Assembly: GCA_037447655.1 (NCBI GenBank)
Contig: JBBHKE010002493.1
Coordinates: 1 to 62,000, forward strand
Length of the DNA: 62,000 bases
Direction: 5' to 3'
Source of the DNA: Zygnema cylindricum
Lineage: Eukaryota; Streptophyta; Zygnematophyceae; Zygnematales; Zygnemataceae
Positions within the stretch are counted from its first letter, which is position 1. Every line of letters begins with the position of its first letter. The notes beneath the pieces are model-generated. The model did no database searches and had not been told where the DNA came from. It worked only from the letters and a program-made list of their open reading frames with translations. Both the position numbers and the translations under genes were made by a program. Below, in pieces: positions 51,401 through 62,000 of this stretch.

Positions 51401-54400
51401 CGCATATTTTAATGATTACTACCAATTTTTACCATTTTTTAGAATTATTGCTGTTTCTTTTTCTATTCCCCTTACCCCAATAATAATCGATCCGAGATAA
51501 GTTACCGCATATTTTTATAATTACCACCAAATTTTACCAACTTTTGGAATTATTACCGTTTCTTTTTCTATTCCCCTTACCCCGCGTAGGCGGACCTGAC
51601 ATCGGTGACTGTCACAGAAAAGGCGTACGCAGAAACCACCAAAGCTGTAAAACCCAATTGGGGTACAATTGCCTTTTGGAGATCTTTCAACGAAAAACCC
51701 TGCAAAAAGAAGAGAAAAGGAAAAGGAAGAGGAGTGAAGGTATAGAGGAGGTGAAGAGAAAGTGGAAAGAAAATGGAGAGAAAGTAGAAAGAGGGGAAGA
51801 GGAGAGGAGAAAGAGGAGAGGACAAGAGGAGAAGAGAGAAAGAGGAAAGAAAGTGGAGGAGAAGAAGAGAAGAGAAAAAGAGGAGAGAAAGCGGAGAGGA
51901 GAAGAGAAGAGGCGAGGAGACGAGGAAAGGAGAGAAAGAGGAAAGGGAAGAAAGAGGGAGCAAGAAGAGAGGAGAAGAAAAAAAGAGAGAAAGAGGAGAG
52001 AAAGAGGAGAGGAGAAGAGTAAAAGAGAAAATGAGGAAATAACGAGAGAGAGAGGAGAGGAGAAGAGGAGAGGCGAAGAGAAAAAGCGGAGAGAAAGAGG
52101 AGAGGAGAGAAAGAGGAGGGTTCCATACAACTTTTCTCCTTATTAGCATTATTTCCTATGCCATTCAAGCAAGCGGGAAGGAGAACGAGGGGGAGAGAGA
52201 GAGCGACTAGATTTGAAAAACAGCTATAAAAAGTATGCAATATTTCAGTCTCCAAAAATACTAAAATTGAGCATGTTGTAAAAAACAAAACCAAGTAACA
52301 AAAATCAGAAGCATAATGAATGAGAGTTCCTCATTTAGAGCATTTGAATCCCTCTCTCTTAAAAAGTTTTTAGATTCCTAAAGGAGTTTTTGGAATCTTA
52401 ATTACTCTTTTTACCTTGAGAGTGAGAAGGAAGAGAGTTGCAGAAAGGAGCGCTGAGAGATAGCAATAAACACAAGAAAAACCTTCGAGTTCCGTATTTA
52501 GAATGTATATAAGATAGGCACTTGTGGCAGCCATAATTGAAGTCAAAACAAGAAGTACATTTTTTGGGACATCGCTTTTTTTTGTAATTTCCTCCGTATT
52601 TGTCGAAGTCAACCGATCTGCTTGAGCAAGAAGACCAGTTGCAGAATATGCCAAAAATCCAAAAAGAGAGAGAGGGAGACCTGATAGATTTTCAACCAGA
52701 ACAAGAAAAAGAGGAAAAAGAAAAGGAAAAGAAAAGGATTAAGAAAAAAGAAAAATGAGATGGTTAAGAACAAAGAAATGCTTAAGAAACAAGAAAATGA
52801 TGAAGAACAGGAAAAATGATCAAGAAGAAAGTTAAGAACAAGTTTAAGAAAAAGAAAACAAATAAGAAAAAAAGAATTAAGATTTAGAGGAGCATGTCCA
52901 AAACATAAAAAAGAAGAAAATTACTTTGAAGGCCAGCAAGTCAGAAGTTCAATACAGTTCAGAGGAAAAACTCCAAACAAAAGACAAAGATTATAAAAAA
53001 ACCAAAATACACCTTAAGTTCCCGTTATCATTTGTTCTATTTTTCTTTCTTTTTCAAGGAAAGGAGGGAGGGAAAGGAAGGAAGGAAAGATCCCCACATC
53101 CAAGGAAGACTGCAACAAAGGGAGAGGGAGCGGGGAGGAAGGGGGGAAGAGTGAGAGGGAGGGAGAGCGGGATAGGGGGATAGGGGGAGAGAGAGAGAGG
53201 GAACGAGGGAGGGAGGGAAGGAGGGAGGGAGGGAAGGAGGGGGGAAGAGAGGGAGAGAGGGAGGGGAGAAGAGAGTGTGTGAAGGAGGGAGGGGGGGAAG
53301 GTGGAAGGGAGGGAGGGGGGAGAGACGGAAGGAGGGTGGGAGGGAGGAGAGAGATAGAGAGAGAAAGAGAGGGGGGGGGGAGAGAGAGAGAGAGAGAGAT
53401 GGAGAGGAAGAGAAAGAGAGAGAGAGGTACCTAATATAGTTCCCCACGGACTGTCAAGTACTCCATTACAGGATCCTCCAACAGGACAGACCACAGAACC
53501 TCCTAACAATTTTTCGTATGTCAAATAAGCAGTCTCCAGAGCTCCAGCTATAGCCACAGATGTTATAAGAATATGAGGAATTCCAGAATTACTATAATCT
53601 CCTCTAAAATCTCCTTTAAAACCTCCTGGTTCTTGTCCTTTGTTTCCTACTTCACTTTGTCCTGTAATAGACTCGTCTCCACTTGTCTTGTTTATTTGAT
53701 TAGTGAAAGAAGAGGAGTCTGGGGAAGATAAGGGTGTCGATGACGATGTATCTCCTTCATCATTTGGAGAAGCTTTATGTAAAGTAGAAGAGGATCTAAA
53801 TGATTCAGGGTTTCCTGAAAACAAAAAGTGAGGGCTACAGATATGAGAATTAAAACTTCGTGAATTGTGGCAATGAATTTTATGTAAAGATTTGGCGTAC
53901 AGCATCTCTTCTCCTTTACCAATATTTGAAACTTGTAAATTTGAGACTCGTTCTCTGCGCCTCCACCGGTCTGTCCTTCCTGCTAATCAAAAAGGACACG
54001 AGGTTAGAAAATGCTCTTATCCTTCATTCAATTGACTAAATATTGTCCTGACTAAGCTTTCAATAAAAAGGAATCGGCTAGATCACCTTACATGATGAAA
54101 CGGAATGGAGATTTCTTGCAATAAATAAACGTTTAAAATCCAAACTTCACATGAAATCTGGTTTTAAAATTAGATATAAATATATAATCAAGTCTACACT
54201 AATATTTTTTGGAGATATCCCACATTAAAATCAAAATAAATGCTCAGAATTCAATTTTTTCTCTTTATTTTTTTTATCGTTGTTGTCAGCACAAGGTGTC
54301 GATGGAATCCATGTTTAGTTTCTGTCCGCAAACTGACAGGACAAAATGACCGTAATGTGGCTTGAATGCAAAAATTACTGCTAGTAAAAAAAACCAATAA

Positions 54401-55728
54401 TCTTTTTCATAAAAAAAATCAGTTATGCTTGACGTGTCGAGTTCATCATAACGACATTTTTTTTTTCTTTTTTGAAACTTGTTAAATACATACTAAAATT
54501 TATATTAAATGTACATTTAAAATTAATTAAAAAAGGGAAAGGCGTAAATAGAATTTTTTTTTCTTGCATTGCCTTGACAATTTTGTACTTTCACATATTC
54601 ATGTCATTGAAAAACAAAATCCATAGCTTACCCATTGACCAAAGTTTTAATACAATTCCATTTTATTGATATGCTGTACACTTTCTAGCATTAGCAAAAG
54701 CACTTCTTCATCAAAAAATGCTTAAAAATACAACATCTTGAGTCACTATCTTGACAAACTTTATTTTGACAAAATTTTGACCTCTTTTTGACCACATTTT
54801 AAGTACATTTTGACCACATTTAGACAACATTTGTACAACATTTTGTCTTCTTTTCTACCACAAATTTGACCACATTTTGACCGCACTTCACATTTTGACT
54901 GGTCCGGAAATCTAACAAAATCGAGGGAAAAAAGTTGGTAAATCCCCATTCAAACAAACCATGTTAGGAACTTACATCAATGTTCCTCTCTAGTTTTCTT
55001 CTCTAAGTAAGTATAGAAGTCCACATTTTTTTCCTCAAAATAATTGATTTAATGCCACAAAATATTCTCAAATGATCCACACTTATTAAAGTGGACAGGA
55101 AAACTCTTTTCACAAGACATTTTCATGGAACAACCATAATCGCTGGAATTTTATCGTTTAAGTCTACAATTTAAGGAATGTATTGTAATGATTGGGTTAA
55201 GGTTATCCACAGTATCGTAATCATTTTATATGATTTGATAATTACTTTATTCACGATTTTTTTATCTTTGACTTCATATGAGTTTAAAATTAGGGTTTCC
55301 TTTTTGATTAAATGTTGTTTTACAAATTTTAAAAATCTGTTTTGAATTACAATGTTAGAAATAAAAACGTTTACAATATTTTTATATTCTTTTCATTAAC
55401 AGAGTAAGGACGGAGAAATAACAACAGAAAGGACAGGAAAGGGAATGGAAAAAGGAAGAAGAGACTCTAAAGGAATAAAAAATGCTAAAGGAAAAAATAA
55501 AAAATATAGGAAAAATTAGAAAGAAAAAGGAAAAAAAAATAAGAAAAGGAGACAAAATTAAGAAAAGGAGAAAAAAAAATTCAAAAGAGAGAGTCTCAAC
55601 TCACCTGCAATAGGGTTCCGAAACGATGTCTTAGTAGACTTCTGCGACCGTACAGCGTAAATATCATCTTTGGAGCACATGGAACGAGGAATTCCCTGTA
55701 ACGGGATGCAGGCTGCAGTCAACGCCAT
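48497..55728 (-). CDS. LTO1: LTO1-like thylakoid VKOR-thioredoxin thiol oxidoreductase
   Basis: Seven minus-strand exons join in one frame to 473 residues: 55605-55728, 53431-53982, 52415-52680, 51581-51699, 50562-50709, 49623-49760 and 48497-48571. After a plastid-targeting-like leader and a Ser-rich linker comes a VKOR domain: first membrane segment near 180, paired Cys207/Cys213 in SVVCPVGGSCNGVL, then GLPLSLFGFLAY, and the active site Cys295-Val-Tyr-Cys298 in GFSCVYCYLSALLS. A lumenal thioredoxin-like domain follows, with Cys395/Cys398 in MYGAFWCSHC, the cis-Pro motif GFPTW, and the end ILSGEQDLEQLA. LTO1 forms disulfides in thylakoid lumen proteins and is needed for photosystem II assembly. 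All four Cys pairs are intact. The linker makes it longer than the Arabidopsis protein. The exon 2 acceptor may be three bases further in. Confidence 0.95.
49856..50304 (-). pseudogene. Array of four decayed copies of the LTO1 exon 6 start
   Basis: Within intron 5 four segments resemble the acceptor and first ~50 bases of exon 6 (MFGQQAMKIVEYVECYP): about 49,856-49,909, 50,001-50,050, 50,133-50,191 and 50,258-50,304. They read LFGQQTRKLVGYVEFYP, IFGQ(stop)AMKIV, MFGQKAMKIE and MFGQESMKPEENLEP. Copies 1 and 3 resemble each other, as do 2 and 4, so a two-copy unit of about 270 bp was duplicated. The fourth copy keeps an ATAG acceptor and stays open for 25 codons before a stop. Confidence 0.75.
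51710..52110. repeat. GA-rich tract in LTO1 intron 3
   Basis: GAGAGGAGAAGAG-type sequence on the + strand, CT-rich on the LTO1 strand, starting just upstream of exon 4. Ser/Leu-rich and Glu/Arg-rich frames across it on both strands are artefacts. Confidence 0.9.
53055..53425. repeat. GGGAGA-rich tract in LTO1 intron 2
   Basis: GGGAGGGAGAGA repeats on the + strand, CCTCTCTC on the gene strand, reaching to within a few bases of the exon 2 donor. The Ser/Pro tail read through from exon 2 is intronic. Confidence 0.9.
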
Positions 55729-56129
55729 GATTGCAGGAGAGGAGTTTTCCCTGCAACGTTGGGAAAGAATGAGAAGCCTGCTTGGGACGAAAGAGGAGCG
55801 TCAAACTCTTTAAAAAAGCGGAAATTACATTTACAGTACAGCGTGTGCACCCATCACAGTATTACGTTTTGGGCACACCTGTGTTCATCGTCCGGATGGG
55901 ATTAGGGACGGTAGGTATGATTTGGAGTGTTCGAACCTCGAAAGGCTACGGATTAGTTACGGTGTGGAACTGTAGAGTACAGTTAATGTGTACTGTACGA
56001 TTACAGTACAGTACTACACATCTGTACCATATGATACGGAAAGGAACCGTACAGGACATAACGTGATGCACATTACTGTACTAGATAGTTGCGTTGCCCA
56101 GGTCGGCCGGGCAATTTTACAGTTTGTTA
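55729..56129. promoter_or_regulatory. LTO1 upstream region with GTAC palindromes
   Basis: 400 bp between the LTO1 start codon and the first transposon. It contains several CAGTAC/GTACTG words (55,835; 55,978-56,015). It is the likely promoter by position only; no TATA element or start site can be assigned. Confidence 0.35.
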
Positions 56130-56856
56130 AGGTGAAGTTCCATTAGACGAAAAGTGAGCTTGTTTACAGGAATTCGGACCTCTCCGTACTACGCCGTACG
56201 TCTTATTTTGTTTTTATGCGGAAAACAACATTACAGAGAATCTTGCTAATATTCTCCAAAAGTCTTGGAGTTAACAGTGACCGTTGGATATTTTTTCGCG
56301 AAGCATTCGCTTCGAAAGTTTCTGTAAATGGTGATGTACCTCGCGAGGTACATCACCAATTACAGAAAAAAATTGAGCCGCGACACGTTGGATAATGAGC
56401 ATACGTGTCAGTATGGCAACCAACGGAAATCAAAAAAATTCGCACACGATATACGCATTCAAATATCCAGCATAAAATACAAACGAAATCTCGTAACGCA
56501 CTTTTGTCACGCTATTTTTGTTGTCGCCCATTCGTCACACTATTTCTGACAACGCTCATTCGTCACGCGTAAAAACAGGAACCCTAAAGAAATGCGGTGG
56601 TATCTCACAAGGCGTCTACAAAAAGTACAAAACCTGTATTGAACGATGACCTGGTACGCACGTGTATGGTACGCAAATGAAGATTTTTGGTCGGTGTGAA
56701 AATCATTGACGATTTTCAATATCAAATCTATATACGTGGCATCACTCTTTTGCTACCACGTGGATTACAGACTCTCCGCAATGGAATTTCGTTCAAATTG
56801 TAGCATCCTGTAATGTTGGCCGTACAATTACAGAATGTCCTAATGGAACTTCACCC
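56130..56856. mobile_element. PIF/Harbinger-like MITE, family G copy 2
   Basis: 727 bp with inverted ends of GGTGAAGTTCCATTAG type, flanked by TTA (56127-56129 and 56857-56859). It is collinear in reverse orientation with copy 1 (3018-4607 minus its insertion). A perfect 28-bp palindrome lies at 56330-56357, embedded in an imperfect ~50-bp palindrome bounded by TTTCTGTAA and TTACAGAAA. The open frame at 56328-56549 is not a transposase. Confidence 0.78.
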
Positions 56857-56893
56857 TTACTCATAGCGTAATGTTACCTCACCTCCTACGCTA

Positions 56894-57902
56894 CAGCGCG
56901 AATCGTAATTAGAGTAGAGAAATAATTAGAGGAAAAAAATGAAAAATAATAATTGGAGTTATCAACTCTAAATTGTGTAAACAGATTTTACTCTACACCG
57001 CGCATCGTAATTAGAGTAATGAAAAAATTAGAGTAAAAAAAGAGAAAAAAATAATTAGAGTAATTTACTCTAATTTATGTGATAGAACTGTTTCAGAAAG
57101 GAATTTACTCTAATTTATGCGGTGTACTCTAATTTGGCAAGTTAATATCCTCTACTGTAAATAAGGTATTCTTACAGAATCTGACAAAACGTACAGTTTA
57201 TCGTCACTATGACGTTTGCACTACGCGGATTGTTAAAACGCAGTTACATGATAATGGCTTGTATTAAATCATTATTTGTACTTTTTTTATTTATAAAAGT
57301 ACAATTATGCACGGACGGACGTCATCCGTACTCCATACTATTTAAAACGAACATATATTAGAATTAAAAACGCTAATTAAACCTTACCTTAAATAGTATA
57401 ATGAAAAAATTAGAATCATTTACTCTATTTGATGTGATAGAGTCGAAATTTTGAGCGACCGAATTAGAGTAATTTACTCTAATTACGATTCGCGGTGTAG
57501 TTTCTTAATAACTCTAATTTGGGATTCTTTCCGTACTAATTATCCGCGCTGATATCTTTACTGTAAATTAGGTAACATTACAGAATCTGACAAAACGTAC
57601 AGTTTCACGTCATTGTGACGTTTGCACTACGCGGTTTGTGAAAACACAGTTACATGATCACGGCCTGTATTAAATCATTTTTTGTACTTTTTTAGTTAAT
57701 AAAGTACAATTTTGCACGGTCAGACACCGACCGTACGCCACACTATTTAAAACGGCACTATATCAAAGTTATTACCGCAAGGTCAAAAAGCAACTTAAAT
57801 AATGTAAGAATTAATTAGAATTATGTACTCTATTGAGGGTGATAGAGCCAAAAATCTGGGGTGACGGAATTAGCGTACATAACTCAATTACGATTCGCGG
57901 TG
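56894..57902. mobile_element. Nested TA-flanked elements, family E
   Basis: The outer ends are CAGCGCGAATCGTAATTAG and its inverse at 57,880-57,902. A second pair (CACCGCGCATCGTAATTAG and inverse) bounds 56996-57497. TA flanks both. A segment of about 150 bp occurs twice in the same orientation (about 57,170-57,335 and 57,575-57,745), including GACGTTTGCACTACGCGG. The ends are clearly related to families A and D, so these form one superfamily. Confidence 0.65.
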
Positions 57903-57904
57903 TA

Positions 57905-59223
57905 ATCAATGTTTACGGTTCAGGTTTGGAATTTGAATCTCCTTTAGCGGATTTTCCAACAGTTAGGTGCCCGTTGGTGTAATAGGATCTCCTACCTCTC
58001 ATAAAATCCTATTCCTACAACCAATTTCAACCACACATTCCACACATTGGAAAAATACACATCCACATTGGAAAGCACTCATGTACGGATAAACTTTAAA
58101 TTTGAAGAAGCTTTTGTCCTCATAACATTAGCTCGGTCTCTTGCCCTCGTGGCTCAACCCTTCTTTTTAAAGTCTTTTCCACTGCTCTCCACTTTAATAA
58201 TTTTATCTATTAACTACTAAAACACTACTTAGTTTGTAAAAGATTTCAGTGCCAAAATGCCAATGCTCCAATTTGGTTTTAATCGCTCAAGACCAAGATA
58301 AGTCAGAATTTCCACAAAGTTTTCCAAAGGAAAAGATGTTTACTCTTCACTTAGACTTCACTATTTATCCGTCATCGCCTTGGACTCGCCAGGCCAGAGT
58401 CAACGCTCCGTTGAACAAGTTTTACTTGAGCGAATCATTGATCAACAAGGACTCAAACTCACCAATGCAAAAACGTGCAAAATCTCTTACTAACTACGTA
58501 GCATTTCTAACCAATCAAACGCTACGTTTCACTACGTAACATTTACGTGCAAAAGTGCGCGTCAAATGAAAGGGGACTTCGCACGAACGTGCGTCGCAAA
58601 TTTCGCACGCGAAACTTCTTACGAAATTCCATAAACTGAAAGTGATGTTTTGTACTACAAATTGTACGAAACGAACCATCGTACGTACCAAACAAAACAT
58701 TGATTTCGTTTAGTACTTTATAAACGTACGCCTTAAATTCCGCGGATAGTTTGACCCTTAACCCGTTACAATGAACACCCAATCGAAATTTTGACCTCGC
58801 GCTGTCGCCTTAATACACCAATCACTATATTTTTTAAAATACAACCCCAAATCGTGGGATTTTTTCGTAGATGTCTATCAAATTCAAAACTCTATTTTCG
58901 TAATACTTAAATACCCATTTACAAACAAGTTCGATCTACTATTACTGTTACATCATCCCCTTTTTATATTTAATTGACCTCAATAAAAACACATTTTATT
59001 CTCAAGACGTGACTTCTATATTATTATCTCTCCAATACCTTTGTAAAAACTCAGAATTTTTATCTTCTAAAGTTAACTCATCTTCTCGCCTACCTAGATA
59101 ATGCATTTTCCAGAATATAGTATTGCCGACCTTAAACCGTTAACCAACCTAATCTATTACCCATATGTGAACCTCAGGTTATGTAATTATGGAGGGATCC
59201 AATTCCAATTCTCTTTCAATTGG
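57905..59223. other. Flank between MITE cluster and gypsy pol
   Basis: No gene was recognised. The 3' LTR of the gypsy element should lie here (about 58-59.2 kb), but its partner LTR is outside the window and its borders cannot be set. Confidence 0.4.
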
Positions 59224-61992
59224 TCAAAGATTTGCTGGATTTAATTGCCTGATATGTATCACTGGATGAATTTTTGTTGAAGGCGAAAAGTCCAATTTGG
59301 CAGCAACTAACGATATCATCTTGATTACAGTAAATAGTCCGATGTACTTAGGAGCAAACTTCCTAGTAGGATGCGCTTGTCCCTCGATCTTGCACCTGAA
59401 TGAGTTGTTGAAAGCTAAACCTTGTCGCCTGTGCGTAACACCCAATCACCCCGTTTGCGGTTAGCATTTAATTCTTGCCTCCTTTGTGCCTCCACTAATG
59501 CATCCCGGACTGTTTTCCAATCCGTTTGAATGTATTCCCAAAATTGTGTTATAGAACCCCTATTCTCTTGAGTAACCCCTGTTATTAAGTCTAATGCTTC
59601 TCTCGACAAGTATCCGTATGCAACTTCAAATGGTGACAATCTTGTACTAGCATGTTTACATGAATTGTATGCAAATTCCATTAATGGTTATTTAAATTCC
59701 CATGTGTTCTGAACTCCACTCAAAACAGTCCTAAGCATTTCTTCCAAAGTACGGTTCATCTTTTTTGTCTGTCCATCTATCTAAGGATGATAAGAGGTAC
59801 TCATTTTTAATTTAGTGCCTAAATTTTGCTGTAATTCTTTCCAAAATGCAGACGTAAATTTTGTATCCCTATCACTGACTATTTACAGGGGAACTCCATG
59901 ATGTCTGACCACATTGTCAAAATATAACTTTGCAATATCTACAACTGAATGATTAATTTTGCAAGGGATAAAGATTGCCATTTTGCTGAACCTATTGACT
60001 ACGAGCATGATACTGTCATTTGTTCTAGATGTAGCTGGTAACCTGACAATAAAATCTATACTGACAAATTTTCCATGGTCTTTCGTGGATAATCTATAGG
60101 TTTAAAGAGACCTGTAGGTTTATGGTTACTAGGTTTACTTTGTTGGCAAGGGACACAACTTTCCACGTGTTTTCGACACCTCTTTTGCCATCTCTAGCCA
60201 AAACAATCTACTTTACAACCGACTAAGAGTTTTATCTCGACCTAGATGTCCTAAATACTTATGGGCTTCCTATAAAAGTTGTTTTCCTAAGTCTCCCATT
60301 TCAGGAATGCATAATCTATTTTTTTTTCCAAATATAGTAAACCATCTTCTGTTCTAAATTTTTTGACATGCCTCTCATTCAATGGGTCAGAATTACCTCC
60401 TGAAATATTATTGCAAATCACAACAAAATAAAGATCTTTATCATAACCATTTCTTACAGCATCTAAAAACAATTCATTCCGAACCATCACACTTATTTCA
60501 AAATATCTACTTAAAAGAAAACAACTACATTTGTCTTTCTAGGAATATGTTTGACATTAAATTTGAAATATGCTAATATTTGCATCCACCTACCTTGTCT
60601 GCCTGTCATAATCTGTGCATCACTTAATCTTTGTAGATAGGAGAGTGCCTTGTTATCACAGTGAACTGTAAATTCTTTATTATGCAAATAACAGCGCCAT
60701 TTCACCAATGCATGAACAATTGCTAGTAATTCTTTTTCTTGTGCTGGATTGTTATTTTCAGTGTCATTAAATTTTTTGGACTCAAAAGCAATAGGATGAA
60801 ATTGTTTGCCGACTTTTTGACTTATGACTTCACCTAGACATTTATCAGATGAATCAGTAATGATCAGAATTTCAAATTCCCCAACAGGATCATGATACAC
60901 CAGTGTAGGGGCAGAGGTCAACTTCCCTTTTAGTTCCTTGAAAGCTCTCTTTTGATCGGCTCCCAACAGAAACGTCTCCGTCTCTCGAAGTAAATCCGTC
61001 AATCGTGCGGCGATCATACTGAAGTTCTTGATAAATTTCTTCTAATAAGTGGACAATCCCAAAAATGATATAACTTCTGTGACATTAGTGGGTTGCTTCC
61101 AATTTTGTATTGTAGTAATTTTGGATGGATCTGTTTTAACACCTTCCCCACTAACTATATGTCCAAAAAATAATTGTTCACTTTTAAAAAAGCTAGATTT
61201 TGGCAATTTTCCATATAACTTTCTTTCCCTTAACCTTTCCAACACTTTCCTTAGATGAATTACATGTTGTTCTTTAGATTGGCTTTAAATTAAAATATCA
61301 TCTATAAAAACCTGAAGAAACTCATCTATATAATCCGAAAATGTTTGGTTCATTAATCTTTGATAAGTAGGTGGTGCATTCGTCAAACCAAATGGCATCA
61401 CTATCCATTCAAAATGACCGACTCCAATTGTAAAAGCAATTTTATCAACATCTTCAGTTCTAATTGGCACTTGATTAAAGCCACTACGCAGATCAATCAA
61501 AGAAAATAATTTAGCACCTTTCAAACGATCTATCAAATCAAAAATTAAAGGTAACGGATACTTATCCTTCACTGTAATCTTGTTCACAATACGATAGTGG
61601 ACACATATCCTCAACGTTCCGTCCTTCTTTTTGACAAATATAACGTGTGCTCTGTACGGTGATTTGCTAGGCTAAATATGTCCCTTCTCCAAAAGCTCAT
61701 TGATTTGTTTCTTTAACTACTCCTACTCAAAGAAGTTATGCTTATAAATTTTTGTGACAGGAGGATTACATCTAGGTTCAAGGTTAATAACATGTTCCAC
61801 ATCTCGGGAAGGTGGACTCCCTAAAGGTAAGTCACTTGGGAAAACATCTCTAAATTCAGAAATCAAATCTGTAATAGTAGCATCAGATGTATTAATATCA
61901 ATTACAAAATCAGATTTTTGTTTTTCAAGAGTTTTACTGGTGTCTGATTTAGGAATGACATCAATGTTCGTGTTTTCTCCCCCCCCATCCAT
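59224..61992 (-). mobile_element. Decayed Ty3/gypsy retrotransposon pol, 5' part beyond the window
   Basis: Minus-strand pol domains occur in the usual gypsy order. The reverse transcriptase (61,285-61,992) has an [10 protein letters not shown]-type block, [18 protein letters not shown] and the FIDD box. A thumb/connection segment with FFGHIVSGEGVKTDPSKI follows (61,042-61,245). RNase H (60,511-61,017) contains ITDSSDKCLG, ESKKFNDTENN and CDNKALSYL. Integrase remnants follow (about 60,240 to 59,415), including MEFAYNS and SPFEVAYGY. The integrase C-terminus contains FAPKYIGLFTVI and IHPVIHIRQLNP (59,224-59,445). Stops interrupt it right after the FIDD box, after FLGLSTY and in integrase, so it is inactive. 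Gag and protease lie beyond 62,000. Confidence 0.92.
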
Positions 61993-62000
61993 CAGTAACT

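Noticed and set aside
51521-52294. 257-codon and 200-codon frames on opposite strands
   Set aside because: Products of the GA/CT tract in LTO1 intron 3; only 51581-51699 is a real exon.
53054-53430. Ser/Pro/Leu-rich extension of LTO1 exon 2
   Set aside because: A donor at 53431/53430 and in-phase joining to the conserved VKOR exon show that it is intron.

Overview
The window is nuclear DNA of a green plant of the streptophyte type. The genes are split by GT-AG introns, the intergenic DNA is AT-rich and full of repeats, and four of the five recognisable genes belong to plant families: CP12 (Calvin cycle), LTO1 (chloroplast VKOR-thioredoxin fusion), a NEN-type DEDDh exonuclease and a NERD1-like membrane protein. 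The clade cannot be fixed from sequence alone. A stretch of exact TTAGGG hexamers, rather than TTTAGGG, inside one intron is compatible with an alga or early-diverging lineage but proves nothing.

Layout. 1-13.7 kb has no gene I can support. It is dominated by non-autonomous DNA transposons, many with intact target-site duplications, including a three-level nest at 2.8-4.65 kb, and by a 49-bp minisatellite at 5.3-5.8 kb. 13.7-19.3 kb (+) carries a papain-family cysteine protease followed by an EGF-like domain and two LysM-like domains, an architecture I do not recognise from characterised plant proteases. 21.7-26.8 kb (+) is a NERD1-like type I membrane protein. 27.4-30.5 kb holds two copies of a LINE-like retroelement: a 5'-truncated tail flanked by ~101-bp direct repeats, and a longer decayed reverse-transcriptase pseudogene. 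32.4-39.2 kb (-) is the NEN-like exonuclease, with introns full of minisatellites, a hAT-like element and poly-G tracts beside two 3' splice sites. 41.8-42.5 kb (-) is CP12. 48.5-55.7 kb (-) is LTO1 with all seven exons resolved; its intron 5 contains an array of decayed copies of the exon 6 start. 56.1-57.9 kb is another transposon cluster, and 59.2-62.0 kb (-) is the 3' part of a decayed Ty3/gypsy pol that runs off the right edge.

Functionally, CP12 and LTO1 both depend on dithiol/disulfide chemistry in the chloroplast; their proximity and shared strand may be coincidence. The protease and the NERD1-like protein are predicted secretory products. The mobile elements form at least three groups: hAT-like (8-bp duplications), PIF/Harbinger- or Tourist-like (TAA/TTA duplications), and a family with CACCG.GAATCG ends flanked by TA. 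Exon boundaries were read by eye from reading frame, splice sites and family conservation; no alignment was run.
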